DNA of 64,000 bases from Azolla caroliniana (lineage: Eukaryota > Polypodiophyta), in assembly GCA_043228905.1 (NCBI GenBank), contig JBHGNT010000020.1, forward strand, positions 1,860,001 to 1,924,000, written 5' to 3'. The position numbers and the translations under genes were made by a program. Below, piece after piece: positions 20,711 through 32,100 of this stretch; position 1 is the first letter of the stretch; each line of letters starts with the position of its first letter. The notes under the pieces were generated by a model, which saw only the letters and a list, made by a program, of their open reading frames with translations, made no database searches and had not been told where the DNA came from.

Positions 20711-22054
20711 TCAGTGAACTCCGAAGAGCAAAAGGCCGGATTGGCTGAGTTCGGAGAGACTGAAGCCGAATTTCGAACTATCCAAGTCTATTGTCTGAGA
20801 AACATCTTGGATGTTTGATTTATCGGACTGATCCTTCATTACGCCCATTTGATGTCGAAGGTATCGAGATCGATCCATCGAGAGACACTTGGTCATTGCA
20901 TCTGCAACGTTATCAATTGTAGGTACCTTCTCAAGGCCGATTTTCCCTGTAATGACACAATCTCGAACGAAATGATATTGAACATCGGAGGCGTTGTGAT
21001 GAACCGGATTTTTCGACATAGCAACAACACCCTGACTGTCACTGTAAACAATTGGAGCCGAGCCGATTTCGGTTTTTTGAAATGTGTAGGCCAACCGACC
21101 AAGCCATAAGGCCTCTTTTACTGCATCGGATGCGGCTACATATTCGGCCTTGGTCGTAGATGTGGCGGTGCACTCCTGAAGTTTCGATTTCCATTAGATC
21201 GCTCCATTGCCAAGTTTAAAACAATATCTGATTGTCGATTTGCGGTTGTCTACATAACATGCAAAGTCTGAGTTGATGTATCCGACTACGCTTGAGATCT
21301 CATTCGAGTCGAATAGAATACCAAGGTCTTTTGTGCCCACTAGATATCTGAACACATGTTTGACTGTGTTCCAATGCGATCGGCCAGGATTGTGCATAAA
21401 TCTGCTAACGACTCCAACAACGTGAGCGATGTCAGTCTGTGTTGCAACCATCGCGTACATCCGGGAGCCTACTATCGATTCATACGGTACTGATTTCATA
21501 ATCTCCCCCTTCGGGCCGGATGCCAAGCATTCTCGCTGAGACAGACGAGTACTAATGGGGAGCGGGGTTGAAGCAGATTTTGTGGATTGCATGTTGAAGC
21601 ATTCTAAGACACGTCCAATGTAGTCGGATTGAGACATAAACAATTGTCTTCGATTTCGATTCCGACTTATTTTCATGCCAAGAATGTGTTGAGCCAGACG
21701 GGAGCCAGACCAAGGTCCTTCATGGCAAACTTCAACCATAGTTGCTGAACAAGTTCGACGAGTTCTCCGGCATGATGACCTGAGATGAGCATGTCATCCA
21801 CGTAGATGATGAGGAAGATGGGTGATCCATCCCGAGCTGTTTTCATGAAGAGACAGTGGTCCTCATCACTCTTTGAGAAGTCGATTGATTGGATGAAGTC
21901 ATCGAACTTATTGTACCACTGTCGCGGTACCTATTTAAGCCAATAAAGACTCTTCCTGAGTCGGCAGGCTAGATGTTCTTAGTCGGATACCACAAAGCCT
22001 TTTGGCTGCTCCATATAAATTTCCTCCTCAAGATCACCATGGAGGAAAGTCGTT
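20711..22054 (-). pseudogene. RT (3' half) and RNase H of copia C
   Basis: On the minus strand from 22054 downward: DLEEEIYMEQPKGF, a stop where other copies have a codon, YKKFDDFIQS-like sequence, and the catalytic YVDDMLISG near 21790-21815. A frame change follows, then HILGMKISRNRNRRQLF, SDYIGRVLECFNMQS and RFMHNPGRSHWNTVKH. RNase H follows with the TDSDFAG motif changed to NSDFACY, and IVYSDSQGVVAMSKNPVHHNAS. At least three breaks interrupt the frame. The 5' edge is the F insertion point. Confidence 0.88.
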
Positions 22055-22659
22055 TGTTGGGAATAAAGGGCCATCGTGCCTTTTATTAGTTGTAGAAAGT
22101 AGCATGCGGAAGCAAGTATAAAGACAGAACAGAAGGAAGAACACTCAGGTTTAATGGAGAGCTTGAGCTTACACAGTATACGCGGGAGAGACCGAGAGAG
22201 TGAGAGAGAAGACACCAAAAGGAGAATGTGTATATTAGAAAGGAAAAAAAACAACAACAAACATATATTTGTTCAATGAACACTTTGTACAAGTCCTAGG
22301 AGGACTGACCGAAGTACTGACAGTACTTCAATGCTCATTAAGAGCTCTTACACTAACTCCCAAATATATTCCTCATGGAATATCTTTCCTAACGGCCTAA
22401 CCGATCGGTCCCAACCGATCCGGTCCTCGGCTTCTTCAGCCGATCTGGCCGATGTTGAGCTTGTCTCTCAACATTAGTGCACGAGTGTGAACGCACTTGT
22501 AGCACACTTTTGACTTGTGTATACATAATATCTAAAAACCAAAAAAGACGTACACTCTTTGTACCCAAGACAGTGTGCATCTCTCTCTCCCTTTGTCTCT
22601 CACTCAGACTCTCTCCCTCTCTATTTTTGACCTAAACCCTGATCCTCGTGCTGCCTTCA
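22055..22659 (+). repeat. 5' LTR of copia F (605 bp)
   Basis: It begins TGTTGGGAATAAAGGGCC and ends CTCGTGCTGCCTTCA. The 3' part contains ACACTTTTGACTTGT, a (TC)n tract and CCTAAACCCTGATCC. The 3' LTR keeps only its two ends. Confidence 0.9.
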
Positions 22660-22777
22660 AACTGGTATCAAAGCTGGGCTTAGGGTTTTCTGCAAAGCAG
22701 AGTTTAGGTTTTTCTACAGAGCAGAGTTTAGGGTTTTCTGCAGTGCAGGTTTGGTCCTCCGTTTGGGCTAAGAAATC

Positions 22778-24291
22778 ATGGCTAGCAGTAGTGAAATTAG
22801 CCACCTTATGCACATCAAGAAGCTTGAGGGTGCACATAACTTTGCGGTTTGGAAAAAGCAGTGCTACAACATCCTGTTGTAGAAGAAGCATGCAAAGCCA
22901 ATTAAAGTCAAAGGGGTAAAGCCTACAAATATGGACGAAGATGATTGGCAAGAGTTGAACGAGCTTGCACGCTCGACTATTGAGTTGTGGATTTCTGATG
23001 CCTTGTTGTTTAACATCAAAGGTTTGGATTGTGCTTATTCTAGATGAACTGTATGCCCAGAAGACGGCAGCTAGCAAAGTTTATTGGCTTAAGAAACTTA
23101 TGGATTTGCGCATGACAGAGGGTACACCCATGTCAACCCACCTGAGTTAGTTCAATTCCATTTTCAGCCAGCTGGCTGCCTGGAAATTCATCATTGATGA
23201 TGAGTTTAAGGCCACGTTTTTACTTTGCACCTTGCCAGAAAGTTGGGATACTTTCAGGACTGCTATGAGCAATTCAAATGCGATGCTTCTTTATGCCGAT
23301 GTAGAGAGTTCTCTACTCATGGAAGAGATGAGTAAGCAAAACAATGCATCCAATAAGTCCTCTAGTGCGTTGCATATGAGGGGTAGGTCACAACAGAGAG
23401 GCAAATCTAATAGTTATGGCCGTAGTAAATCACATGGTAAAGATGTAGAATGACATCACTGTGGCAAAAAGGGTCACTTTAAACGTGATTGTTTCAAATA
23501 GAAGAAAGAGAAAGGAAAGGGCAAGAAGATAGATGATTTCATAGAAGAAAAGAGAACATTCAACCAAGGAAAGGCATTACTAAAATTGAAGAGGGGAATG
23601 TAGTCACTCATGATAGTGATAGTGGAAATGATGTACTCTTTGTTTCATCATGCCATAGAGAACATGCTTTACTTGCAGATACGGACGATGACAAGCACAC
23701 TTGGATACTCGATTCTGGTGCTTCTTTTCACATCACCCCTCATTGTGAGTGGTTTTCAGATTACATAGGGGGTCGACATGGTGTTGTCATCTTGGGGACA
23801 ACTATGTATGTGAAATTGCAGGTATTGGCACTGTGCAATTACAGTTTCAACATGGTTCTGCTTTCACACTTCAGCATATACAGCATGTACCTCAGCTCAA
23901 GAAGAGCTTCATTAGCACATGACAGCTAGATGATGATCGATTTCACACAACCTTTGGTGATGGGAAATGGAAGATTTGTAAGGGATCTAGAGTTATTGCC
24001 AAGGGTAGTAAAAGTGATACTTTGTATCCTCTCCATGTATATAGTGTGAGTGACCATGTCGTTGCCATAACTGAGCAACCTAGTGTTTCTTTGTGGCATG
24101 GGCGGTTGGGACACATGAGTGAAATTGGTATGAAAGTATTGTCTTGTTTGGGTTACTTGCCATGTCTTCGTTATGTTGATTTTGAACATTGTGATCGTTG
24201 CATTTATGGTAAACATGTACAAACATCTCATAAAAAGTCTCTTTCACTGAAGTCATCCCCGCTTGAGTTAGTACATTCAGATGTATGTTAG
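22778..24291 (+). pseudogene. gag, protease and pre-integrase of copia F
   Basis: The ATG at 22778 gives MASSSEISHLMHIKKLEGAH and NFAVWKKQCYNILL, a copia Gag start, but a TAG follows within 40 codons. Frameshifted pieces at 22965-23150 and 23232-23453 carry the rest (LPESWDTFRTAMSNS). The zinc knuckle near 23450 reads stop-HHCGKKGHFKRDC: its first Cys codon is TGA. Protease DSGASFHITPH near 23713 is complete. The GAG-pre-integrase part LWHGRLGHMSEIGMKVLS and FEHCDRCIYGK is at 24090-24210, ending at a TAG after LELVHSDVC. Confidence 0.87.
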
Positions 24292-25671
24292 AGGCCAGGG
24301 CTATCATTAGGGGGAAAGAAATACTTAGTCACTTTTGTTGATGATGCTACACGAAAGGTATGGGTTTACCCTATTCGTAACAAGGATGAAGTGCTCGACA
24401 AGTTTCGAACATTTTTGGCATTAGTTGAGAATCAAATTGATAAGACACTTAAGTGTCTTCGCTCTGACAATGGTGGGGAATATGTGTCCAAGGCTTTTCA
24501 AGCATTTTGTGACAACAAAGGGATAAAGAGGGAACTCATTGCCCCTTATAATCCACCCCAAAATGGAGTTGCAAAGCATATGAATCGGACTATTCAAGAT
24601 AAGGTCCGTACTATGTTGTCTCATGTCGTGTTACCCCATGGTTTTTGGGCAGAGGCTGTTATGACAGTTGTTCACTTGATTAATCGGTCACCTAACAGGT
24701 CTTTGGGAGGGGGAATACCCCAAGAAGCGTGGTCGGGTAAGCCACCTTCATATGCTCACTTGAGAGTGTTTGGCTGTGAGGTTTTTGTGCACATTCATAA
24801 AGAAGAACGCAACAAACTTGAGCCAAAGTCCTACAAATGTATTTTCCTAGGATATGGTGACGAGGGTGAAATGGGGTATAGATTGTGGGATCCCGAGAAA
24901 AGAAAAATAGTACGCAGCAATGATGTTATCTTCCGGGAAAATCGCATGCATAAACAACCCGAAAAGACTGAGGAAGTACGTAGGGTTGTATTCCGAGAAG
25001 AAATACCTTTTAGACAGGAAAATGTGCTCATTGTACAACAGCAAACACCTGTTGTAAACTTACTTGCAAATGCAGAAAATGAGGTTGGAAATTATCAATC
25101 AACCTTTGCCAATAATGATGAGCCACCAAATGTGCAGGAATGGCTAGAACAACAAGCTGTTAATGCTTATTTGCAGGCTGAAATGCTTGGACAGCAAGCT
25201 GAAAATGATGATTTGCAAGCTCAACAGCTACCAAACAATGAGCATTGGGTTAGGAGATTGTCTAGAGTTACTAGAAAGCCTGACAGATTTGTTCTTGATG
25301 CAAACAGTGTGGCTGATTATGTCATGGTAACTAATTGTGGCGAACCGACTTGCTTCAAGGAAGCAATGGACAGACATGACAATAAGAAATGGTATAAAGC
25401 CATGTTGTCAGAGATGAAATCTCTTGAGAAAAATGACACTTGGGATTTGGTGCAGTTGCCTAAAGGGCAGAAAACACTTCCATGCAAATGGGTTTATCAA
25501 ATGAAGGTCATTTCTGATTCCTCGCCAAAGTACAAAGCAAGATTGGTTGCAAAAGGATACAAGCAGGAATATGGAGTTGATTTTGAAGAGATCTTCTCGC
25601 CTGTAGTCAAGATGACTACATTAAGAATAATTTTGGGCTTAGTTGCAGTTGAAGATATGGAGCTCATATAG
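24292..25671 (+). pseudogene. integrase core and N-terminal RT of copia F
   Basis: A 426-codon frame (24391-25671) covers CLRSDNGGEYVSKAFQAF (second catalytic Asp) and PPQNGVAKHMNRTIQDKV, where the third catalytic residue is Lys instead of Glu. KSYKCIFLGYGDEGEMGYRLWDP and KRKIVRSNDVIF complete integrase. An Asn/Gln-rich linker with ultra-short QQAEND-like repeats leads into [26 protein letters not shown] and YGVDFEEIFSPVVKM. A TAG at 25669-25671 stands for a Gln codon before MDVNTAFLHG. Confidence 0.9.
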
Positions 25672-26840
25672 ATGGATGTGAACACCGCCTTTTTACATGG
25701 CAATCTGCATGAAGACATATATATGCAACAACATGAAGGTTTTGTGGCTAAAGGCAAAGAGAAGATGGTTTGTAAGCTCAAAAGGAGTTTCTATGGGTTG
25801 AAACAAGCACCAAGAGAATGGTATCATAAATTTGATGCATGTATGCAGTCTCAAGGTTTTCATAGAAGTCAAGTGGACCACTGCTTGTACACCAAGAAGG
25901 CAGGAGATGGCAGCCTCATTATCTTGGTTTTGTATGTTGATGATATGTTGATTGCTGGCAAGGATATTCATGCATTGGATTCATTGAAGCAGAGCCTTCA
26001 TGGCAGCTTTGATATGAAGGAACTTGGTGATGCAAATCACATCCTTGGCATGTGAATACTCCGAAACCAGTCGAAAGGGGTACTCTTTCTATCTCAACAA
26101 GAATATATCTCTAAGGTTTTGCAACGTTTCATATATGGAGGGGGGGGGGGGGGGGGATTGAGGTTCCATTGCCTCCATATTTGAAACTCAATGTAGAAGA
26201 CAGCCCCAGATCTGATGATGAAAAGGCTAAAATGGCTAAGGTTCCATATGCTTCAGCCGTTGGCAGTTTGATATATGTGATGGTTGCTACACGCCCTGAT
26301 ATTGCCTTTGTAGTGGGAGTGGTTAGTGGGTACATGGCAAATCCTGAAAAAAAGCATTGGGAAGCGGTGAAGGTATTATGAGATACCTCAAAGGCACAAA
26401 GGACTTGGACATTTGCTTTGGAAAGCAAAAGGCATATGTTGTTGGTTTTACGGATGCAGACTATGCTGGTCACACAAACTACAGCTAGTCTACTTTCACA
26501 GGAGGAGCGGTCTCTTGGATCTCTAGACTACAAAAGTGTGTTGTATTGTCTACTGTAGAGGCAGAATATGTTGCTGCCACTGAGGCATGCAAAGAGGCTT
26601 TATGGTTTTCATATCTAGTGAGAGATCTTGTCATTACAGAGTTACCTATTCTTCATTGTGATAGCTAGAGTGCTATCATGCTAGCTCGGAATCCCATCTT
26701 TCATGCAATGACGAAGCACATAAAGGTGAAGTATCACTTCATCAGAGATGTACTTGATAACAAGAACAACGAGCTTGTCAAAGTACATACAAATAATAAT
26801 CCTGCAGATCTTTTCACGAAGGGTCTTCCAGCTGAGTGAT
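25672..26840 (+). pseudogene. RT and RNase H of copia F
   Basis: The frame 25672-26055 has MDVNTAFLHGNLHEDIYMQQ, LKRSFYGLKQAPREWYHKFD and an intact LVLYVDDMLIAGKD. It ends after ANHILGM. Near 26140-26156 a run of 17 G breaks the frame. RNase H pieces follow: VPYASAVGSLIYVMVATRPDIAF, VLSTVEAEYVAATEACKEALW, a TAG inside the CDSQSA motif near 26665, and HIKVKYHFIRD. The region ends with DLFTKGLPAE, typical of copia Pol. Confidence 0.88.
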
Positions 26841-26963
26841 TTGCTCATTGCTGACAGATGATGGGAGTTGGATAGATGTATGTAGTTCAGCTTTGTACAT
26901 ACTTGGACTTAGCTGACTTTTTTTTTTCTTCTTCTCACGGCACATTGCCTTTAGGTGGGAGGT

Positions 26964-27151
26964 TGTTGGGAATAAAGGGCCAGCACTCGTAGCACACTTT
27001 TGACTTGTATATACATAATATCTAAAAACCAAAAAAGATGTACACTCTTTGTACCCAAGACAGTGTGCATCTCTCTCTCCCCCTTTGTCTCTCACTCAGA
27101 CTCTCTCCCTCTTTGTTTTTGACCTAAACCCTAATCCTCGTGCTACCTTCA
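26964..27151 (+). repeat. 3' LTR of copia F, internally deleted (188 bp)
   Basis: It starts TGTTGGGAATAAAGGGCCA, after the purine tract TTAGGTGGGAGGT, and ends TGCTACCTTCA. Compared with the 5' LTR about 420 bp are missing between GGGCCA and the GTAGCACACTTTTG segment; the outer ends are well kept. Confidence 0.9.
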
Positions 27152-27330
27152 GTTTTGACATCTAGTTGAATCAACTCCAAGTTTTCGGCTGCCACTACGC
27201 CCAGCATGAAGTGAAGGGTGGTCATTTTCACCACTGGTGAAAACATTTCGTCGAAGTCAACGCCGTATTCCTGTCGAAAGCCCTTTGCTACTAATCTGGC
27301 CTTGAATTTCGGGGTGGCCGAACCAGACGT
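27152..27330 (-). pseudogene. RT N-terminal segment of copia C
   Basis: On the minus strand this encodes [26 protein letters not shown] and [18 protein letters not shown], equivalent to part of element G's RT. It lies between the F insertion (to its left) and H1 (to its right). The 4 bp at 27327-27330 (ACGT) are the H1 target duplication. Confidence 0.9.
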
Positions 27331-28096
27331 TGTCGCGTTGTTACGCGCATGCGTGGAGAAAGGCGGGACCACGGGGGTCTTGGACTAGGGGGTGACGGAG
27401 CGTAGGAAGTCGTACTTCACCGTTTCTGGGGCATCCCAGAAGGACACCGGAAGCAACCGAAGGGAGAGGGAGAAAGAGAGGGAGCGCGCGCTTGACACTG
27501 ACTCGCGCACACACACACACACACACACAAGCCGACCCGACTCACGCCCTTATGTACAGGAAACGCAGGAAAGGGGAAGCACCCGACACCAACAGAGACA
27601 CCAATATACACAGATAGACGCAAATGTATATATATAAAAGGAGGAATACATTCTCGACTTCGAGCCGGACCAAGGTAGGTTACAGTAGTCGTCGGCTACC
27701 AAGCCATAGGTCGGGAGCTCACGGGCTTGTCGTGCCGAGCGGGGACTTGCGCAGGAGACGAGCTGAAGCCAACCCTAAGCGAACACGAAGGGGAAGAAGA
27801 AGAAGAAGAAGAAGAAGAAACCCTAAATCTAGCGATATACACTCTAACGCAAAATGGGCAACCCCTTTCTCAAAGGGCGCTCCCTTCCTTTTATAGAACA
27901 AGGAGAGGGATGTGTTACAATGTGGGATAAATCCCGACTTACATGGGATCGTCTGTCCCGACTTGACTACTCTTCGGCGCCATAAAGGTGCCCTCGTTAT
28001 TCACACTAAATGTACAAGGGTGAACACACATGCCGCACCCCGCCGATGTAGCCAATGTTTCCCGGTTTCCGCCTCTGGTCGAAATTCTTCACGACA
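27331..28096 (-). repeat. 3' LTR of H1
   Basis: On the minus strand it carries a TATA box (TTCTATAAAAGGAAGG, near 27888), a (TTC)n tract and the telomere-like word TAGGGTTT, then a (TG)n tract near 27508-27530. The purine-rich TTAGGTGGGGGCGGA just before it on the minus strand is a good polypurine tract. Confidence 0.9.
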
Positions 28097-28635
28097 TCCG
28101 CCCCCACCTAACCGCACGTCCACCGGTACGTGCCAAACCCGGTGAAGGGTGAGATATTTCGGCCGGTGAGAAACCGGTCTTCCGTAATCCGCACCCCGGC
28201 TCGCTGCCGGTTTGATCCGTCAGCTTTGGTTCTTCCTTCGCGCTTACCTCCCCGTAGGCTCGTTCGACCCGTCGATGGGTCCTCTGCCGTGATCTCCGTA
28301 GTACGCGTACTTCCGTTGGCCCTTGTTTGGCCGTATGAACGCCCCGCTCCCCGCCGTATGCCCGATGTCCTCCGTTGAGGAACGCCCGTAGTGGCCCGCC
28401 TGGCCTCCCGTTTTCGTGCTGCTGCAACAGGTCCTGAGTCCTCCACTTGCCATCGTCCCCTCGCCCCCACCAGCTTGTCACCCCGGGCTTGCCGTGTCAG
28501 TCTTCGCTACTTCGACGGAGCTACCGAGATCTACGAAGCGAGTGTGGAGGATCCTCCTCCGGCCTCTCTTGCCATCCCCTAACTCCGACCCTATGCAGTC
28601 CACTAGGCACTTGTCACCTCGTTCTCGGCACCTCC
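28097..28635 (-). other. H1 internal region, 3' side
   Basis: This GC-rich sequence has many short overlapping ORFs but no domain I recognise. It matches the corresponding part of H2 (40901-41640). The last five bases, CCTCC, are the target duplication of G. Confidence 0.65.
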
Positions 28636-28721
28636 TGTTGGAGACAAGGTCGTCTATGCGGAAGATCAAGAAGCATTCGATTCTGTTCTGAGTACCTGCG
28701 TATGGCAGTTTCCAAGATCGT

Positions 28722-28762
<41 letters not shown>

Positions 28763-28945
28763 CACAAAAGACTTTCTATTCAATAGAAACAATAATACAA
28801 CCAACCTTACAAAAAGGTTACAAGGTCACTTTATATAGTGACAAACTTAGGGCAACTACCCTTTATGCTAATTACACAAATGGCCCAAACTTGAGCTATA
28901 CAAAAGGATAGTGTGAATACGTCCATTATACACTTGTATTCGACA
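28636..28945 (-). repeat. 3' LTR of copia G
   Basis: Plus-strand ends are TGTTGGAGACAAGG and TGTATTCGACA. A (GA)n microsatellite lies at about 28725-28761. It is almost identical to 33537-33852. Confidence 0.96.
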
Positions 28946-29138
28946 CTCCCCCGTAATGGGCGTATACATGGGTTGTCTAAGATTACAGGTATAAACCTAG
29001 GTTCTCGGACATATCAGTTTTGTTCGAGTCGGCAGTGTCCGAAGGCAGAAGACCGGACTGGTCGGGTCGGAAGAGTTGAAGCCGATCATTAAGGAACTGA
29101 TGTCGGTTGTCCGAAACCATCCTGCGCTGTGTCCGGCT

Positions 29139-32100
29139 CTAACCGGACTGGTTTGTCGTTACGCCCATCTGATGCCGAAGAGACCGAAAGCGGTCTGCCG
29201 AAAGACACTTGGTCATTCCATCTGCGACATTGTCGGTTGTGGATATTTTCTCTAGACCGATTTTCCCTGAAATGACGCAGTCCCGAACGAAGTGATATCG
29301 AACGTCGATATGTTTGGAGGCGTTGTGGTGAACCGGATTTCTCGACAAGGCAACAGCACCTTGACTGTCGCTATAGACAACTGGAGCCGAGTCATGGTCG
29401 ACTTGCCGAAACGTGTGCGCCAGCCGGCCGAGCCACAAAGCTTCTTTTGCAGCGTCGGACGCAGCTACATATTCTGCTTCGGTCGTTGAGGTCGCTGTGC
29501 ACTCCTGAAGTTTCGACTTCCACGAAATTGCTCCATTGCCGAATTTGAAGCAGTATCCAGTTGTTGATTTCCGACTGTCTATACAGCCGGCGAAGTCCGA
29601 GTCGGTGTAACCGACTACGCCTGAGATTGAGTTCGGACCGAAAAGAATGCCGTGGTCTTTTGTGCCAGCTAGATATTTGAACACATGCTTGACTGCGTTC
29701 CAATGCGATCGGCCAGGATTGTGCATAAATCTGCTGACGACTCCTACGGCATGAGAAATATCAGGCCGTATCGCGACCATCAGGTACATAAGGGAGCTGA
29801 CTGCCGGTGCATACGGTACCGACTTCATATCTTCCCCCTCCGGGCCGGATGTCGGGCAGTCTCGCTGAGAGAGCCGAAGATTCATGGGGAGCGGGGTTGA
29901 AGCAGATTTGGCTGATTGCATGTTGAAGCGTTCCAAGACACGTCCGATATAGTCGGTCTGAGACAAGAAAAGATGTCGTTTATCGCGATGCCGACTAATC
30001 TTCATGCCAAGTATGTGTCGTGCCGGACCGAGGTCCTTCATGGCAAACTTCAACCGCAGTTGCCGAATGAGATCGGCAAGTTCGCCCGCGTGGCGTCCAG
30101 AAATTAGCATGTCGTCCACGTAAATGATGAGGAAGATGGGTGAGCCATCTTGAGCTGTGTTGGTAAAAAGACAATGGTCCTCATCGCTTTTTGAGAAGCC
30201 GATCGATTGGATGAAGTCGTCGAACTTCTTGTACCATTGTCGCGGTGCCTGTTTGAGGCCGTATAGACTCTTCCTGAGTCGGCAGACTAGATGTTCTTGG
30301 CCAGTTGCCACGAAGCCTTTTGGCTGCTCCATATAAATTTCCTCTTCAAGATCACCATGGAGGAAGGCTGTTTTGACATCTAGCTGAATCAGCTCCAAGT
30401 TGTCGGCTGCCACTACGCCGAGTAGAAAACGAAGGGTTGTCATTTTCACCACTGGTGAAAAAATCTCGTCGAAGTCGACGCCATATTCTTGTCGGAAGCC
30501 CTTCGCAACTAATCTGGCCTTGTACTTTGGGGTGGTCGAATCAGACATCTCTTTTAGTCGATAAACCCACTTGCAAGGAAGAGCACGTCGGTTCCTAGGT
30601 AATTCGACCAGATCCCAAGTCTTGTTTGCCCGAATGGAGTGCATTTCCGACTCCATCGCCAGATGCCAGGTGGCTGAATCGACAGATGTCGATGCTTCTT
30701 CGTAAGACGTCGGTTCGCCGGCGTCGGTGAAGAAAATTCCAGGAGAATACCTCTCCGGAGGTTGCGACAGTCTCTCGGATCGTCGAGGTATGAGTGGACT
30801 GGTCGCATCGGGTATCGAGGTCGGATGGTCCGAAAGCGAATTATTCTGCTGTGCCGAGTCAGAGTTGTCCGAGTCGGTAGTGTAAGGTTCAGCTACCCGT
30901 GAAGCTGACCGTGTGTTAAGAGCGGGGCCTTCTTGAAGGGTCGGCACATCGGAAAATGTTACCCTTCGGACTTCGATCGGTTTTTCGACTGATGGATTCA
31001 TAGCCGACTCGTTGAACACAACGTCCGAACTTCGAACGATTTGTCTGCGTTCGGGGTCCCAGAGTTGGTATCCCATTTCGCCGTCTGATCCATATCCAAG
31101 GAAAATGCATTTCCTGGACCGAGGTGCAAGTTTTCGGCGATCATCTTTCGGAATAAGGGCGTATGCCTCGCATCCGAAGATCCTCAGCTTGTCATAATTC
31201 GGCTTACTGCCGATCCATAGTTCCTGAGGAATTTGAAGTCCTAGAGGTCTGCTTGGCGACATATTGATTATGTGTACTGCCGTGAGTAGAGCCTCTGCCC
31301 AGAAGCCATCCGACAGTCCGGAGTGTTGGAGCATGGAAACTATCCGTTCTTGGATTGTCCGATTCATGCGTTCGGCAATCCCGTTTTGCTCCGGACTGTG
31401 TGGTGCCGTAAATTCACGTCGGATGCCGCGTTGTCGGCAGAATTTGACGAATTCTTCTGATTTGAACTCTCCCCCATTGTCGGTCCGAAAGCATTTCAGT
31501 TTTCGGTCGGTTTGATTTTCTACCATAGCGAGCCAATCGGAGAAGATCGAGAAGACACGATCTTTGGTGCGAATTGGATAAGCCCACACCTTTCGAGTCG
31601 AATCGTCAATAAAACTGACGAAGTAAGAGGCACCGCCGAGAGACTGATGCGGCATTGGGCCACAGACGTCCGAGTGGACTAAATCGAGAGGTCTCGTTTC
31701 TCTTGGTGCTGATGTCGGGTGTGATGCGGCTGCTTGTTTGCCATACTGGCAATGCTCGCAGAATTGATGGTCGGAGAAGGAGAGTTTAGGGATGTATCCG
31801 GCTCTAGATAGATGCGTAATGCCGGCCTTGCTGAGGTGTCCTAATCTTCTGTGCCATAGTGATGACACAGGAATATCCACCAAAAACAGGTTACCCTCTC
31901 TGAGCGTAACATGTAACGGATACAGTGAGTGTATCTTGGGTCCTCTAGCAAGCAGGAGGTTCCCCCTGTGGAGTGTCCACCCTCCCGAAGAAAAACCGGC
32001 ACGAATGCCGTCTTCATCTAGTTGTCCGACTGAGATCAATGGCCTTGAGAGCTCGGGTACATGTCGGACATTGTGAAGTACAAGTGTAGAGCCACCTGCA

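Larger units (their letters stand above)
22055..27151 (+). mobile_element. Ty1/copia retrotransposon F inside C
   Basis: A plus-strand copia of a different family from C, D and E. The 5' LTR is 22055-22659, the primer site TGGTATCAAAGC starts at 22663, and the 3' LTR is 26964-27151. The C reading resumes exactly after 27151 (GTTTTGACATCTAG), and GTT occurs on both sides of the insertion. Gag, PR, IN, RT and RH are all recognisable but carry stops and shifts. The codon use is AT-richer than in D, E and G. Confidence 0.92.
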
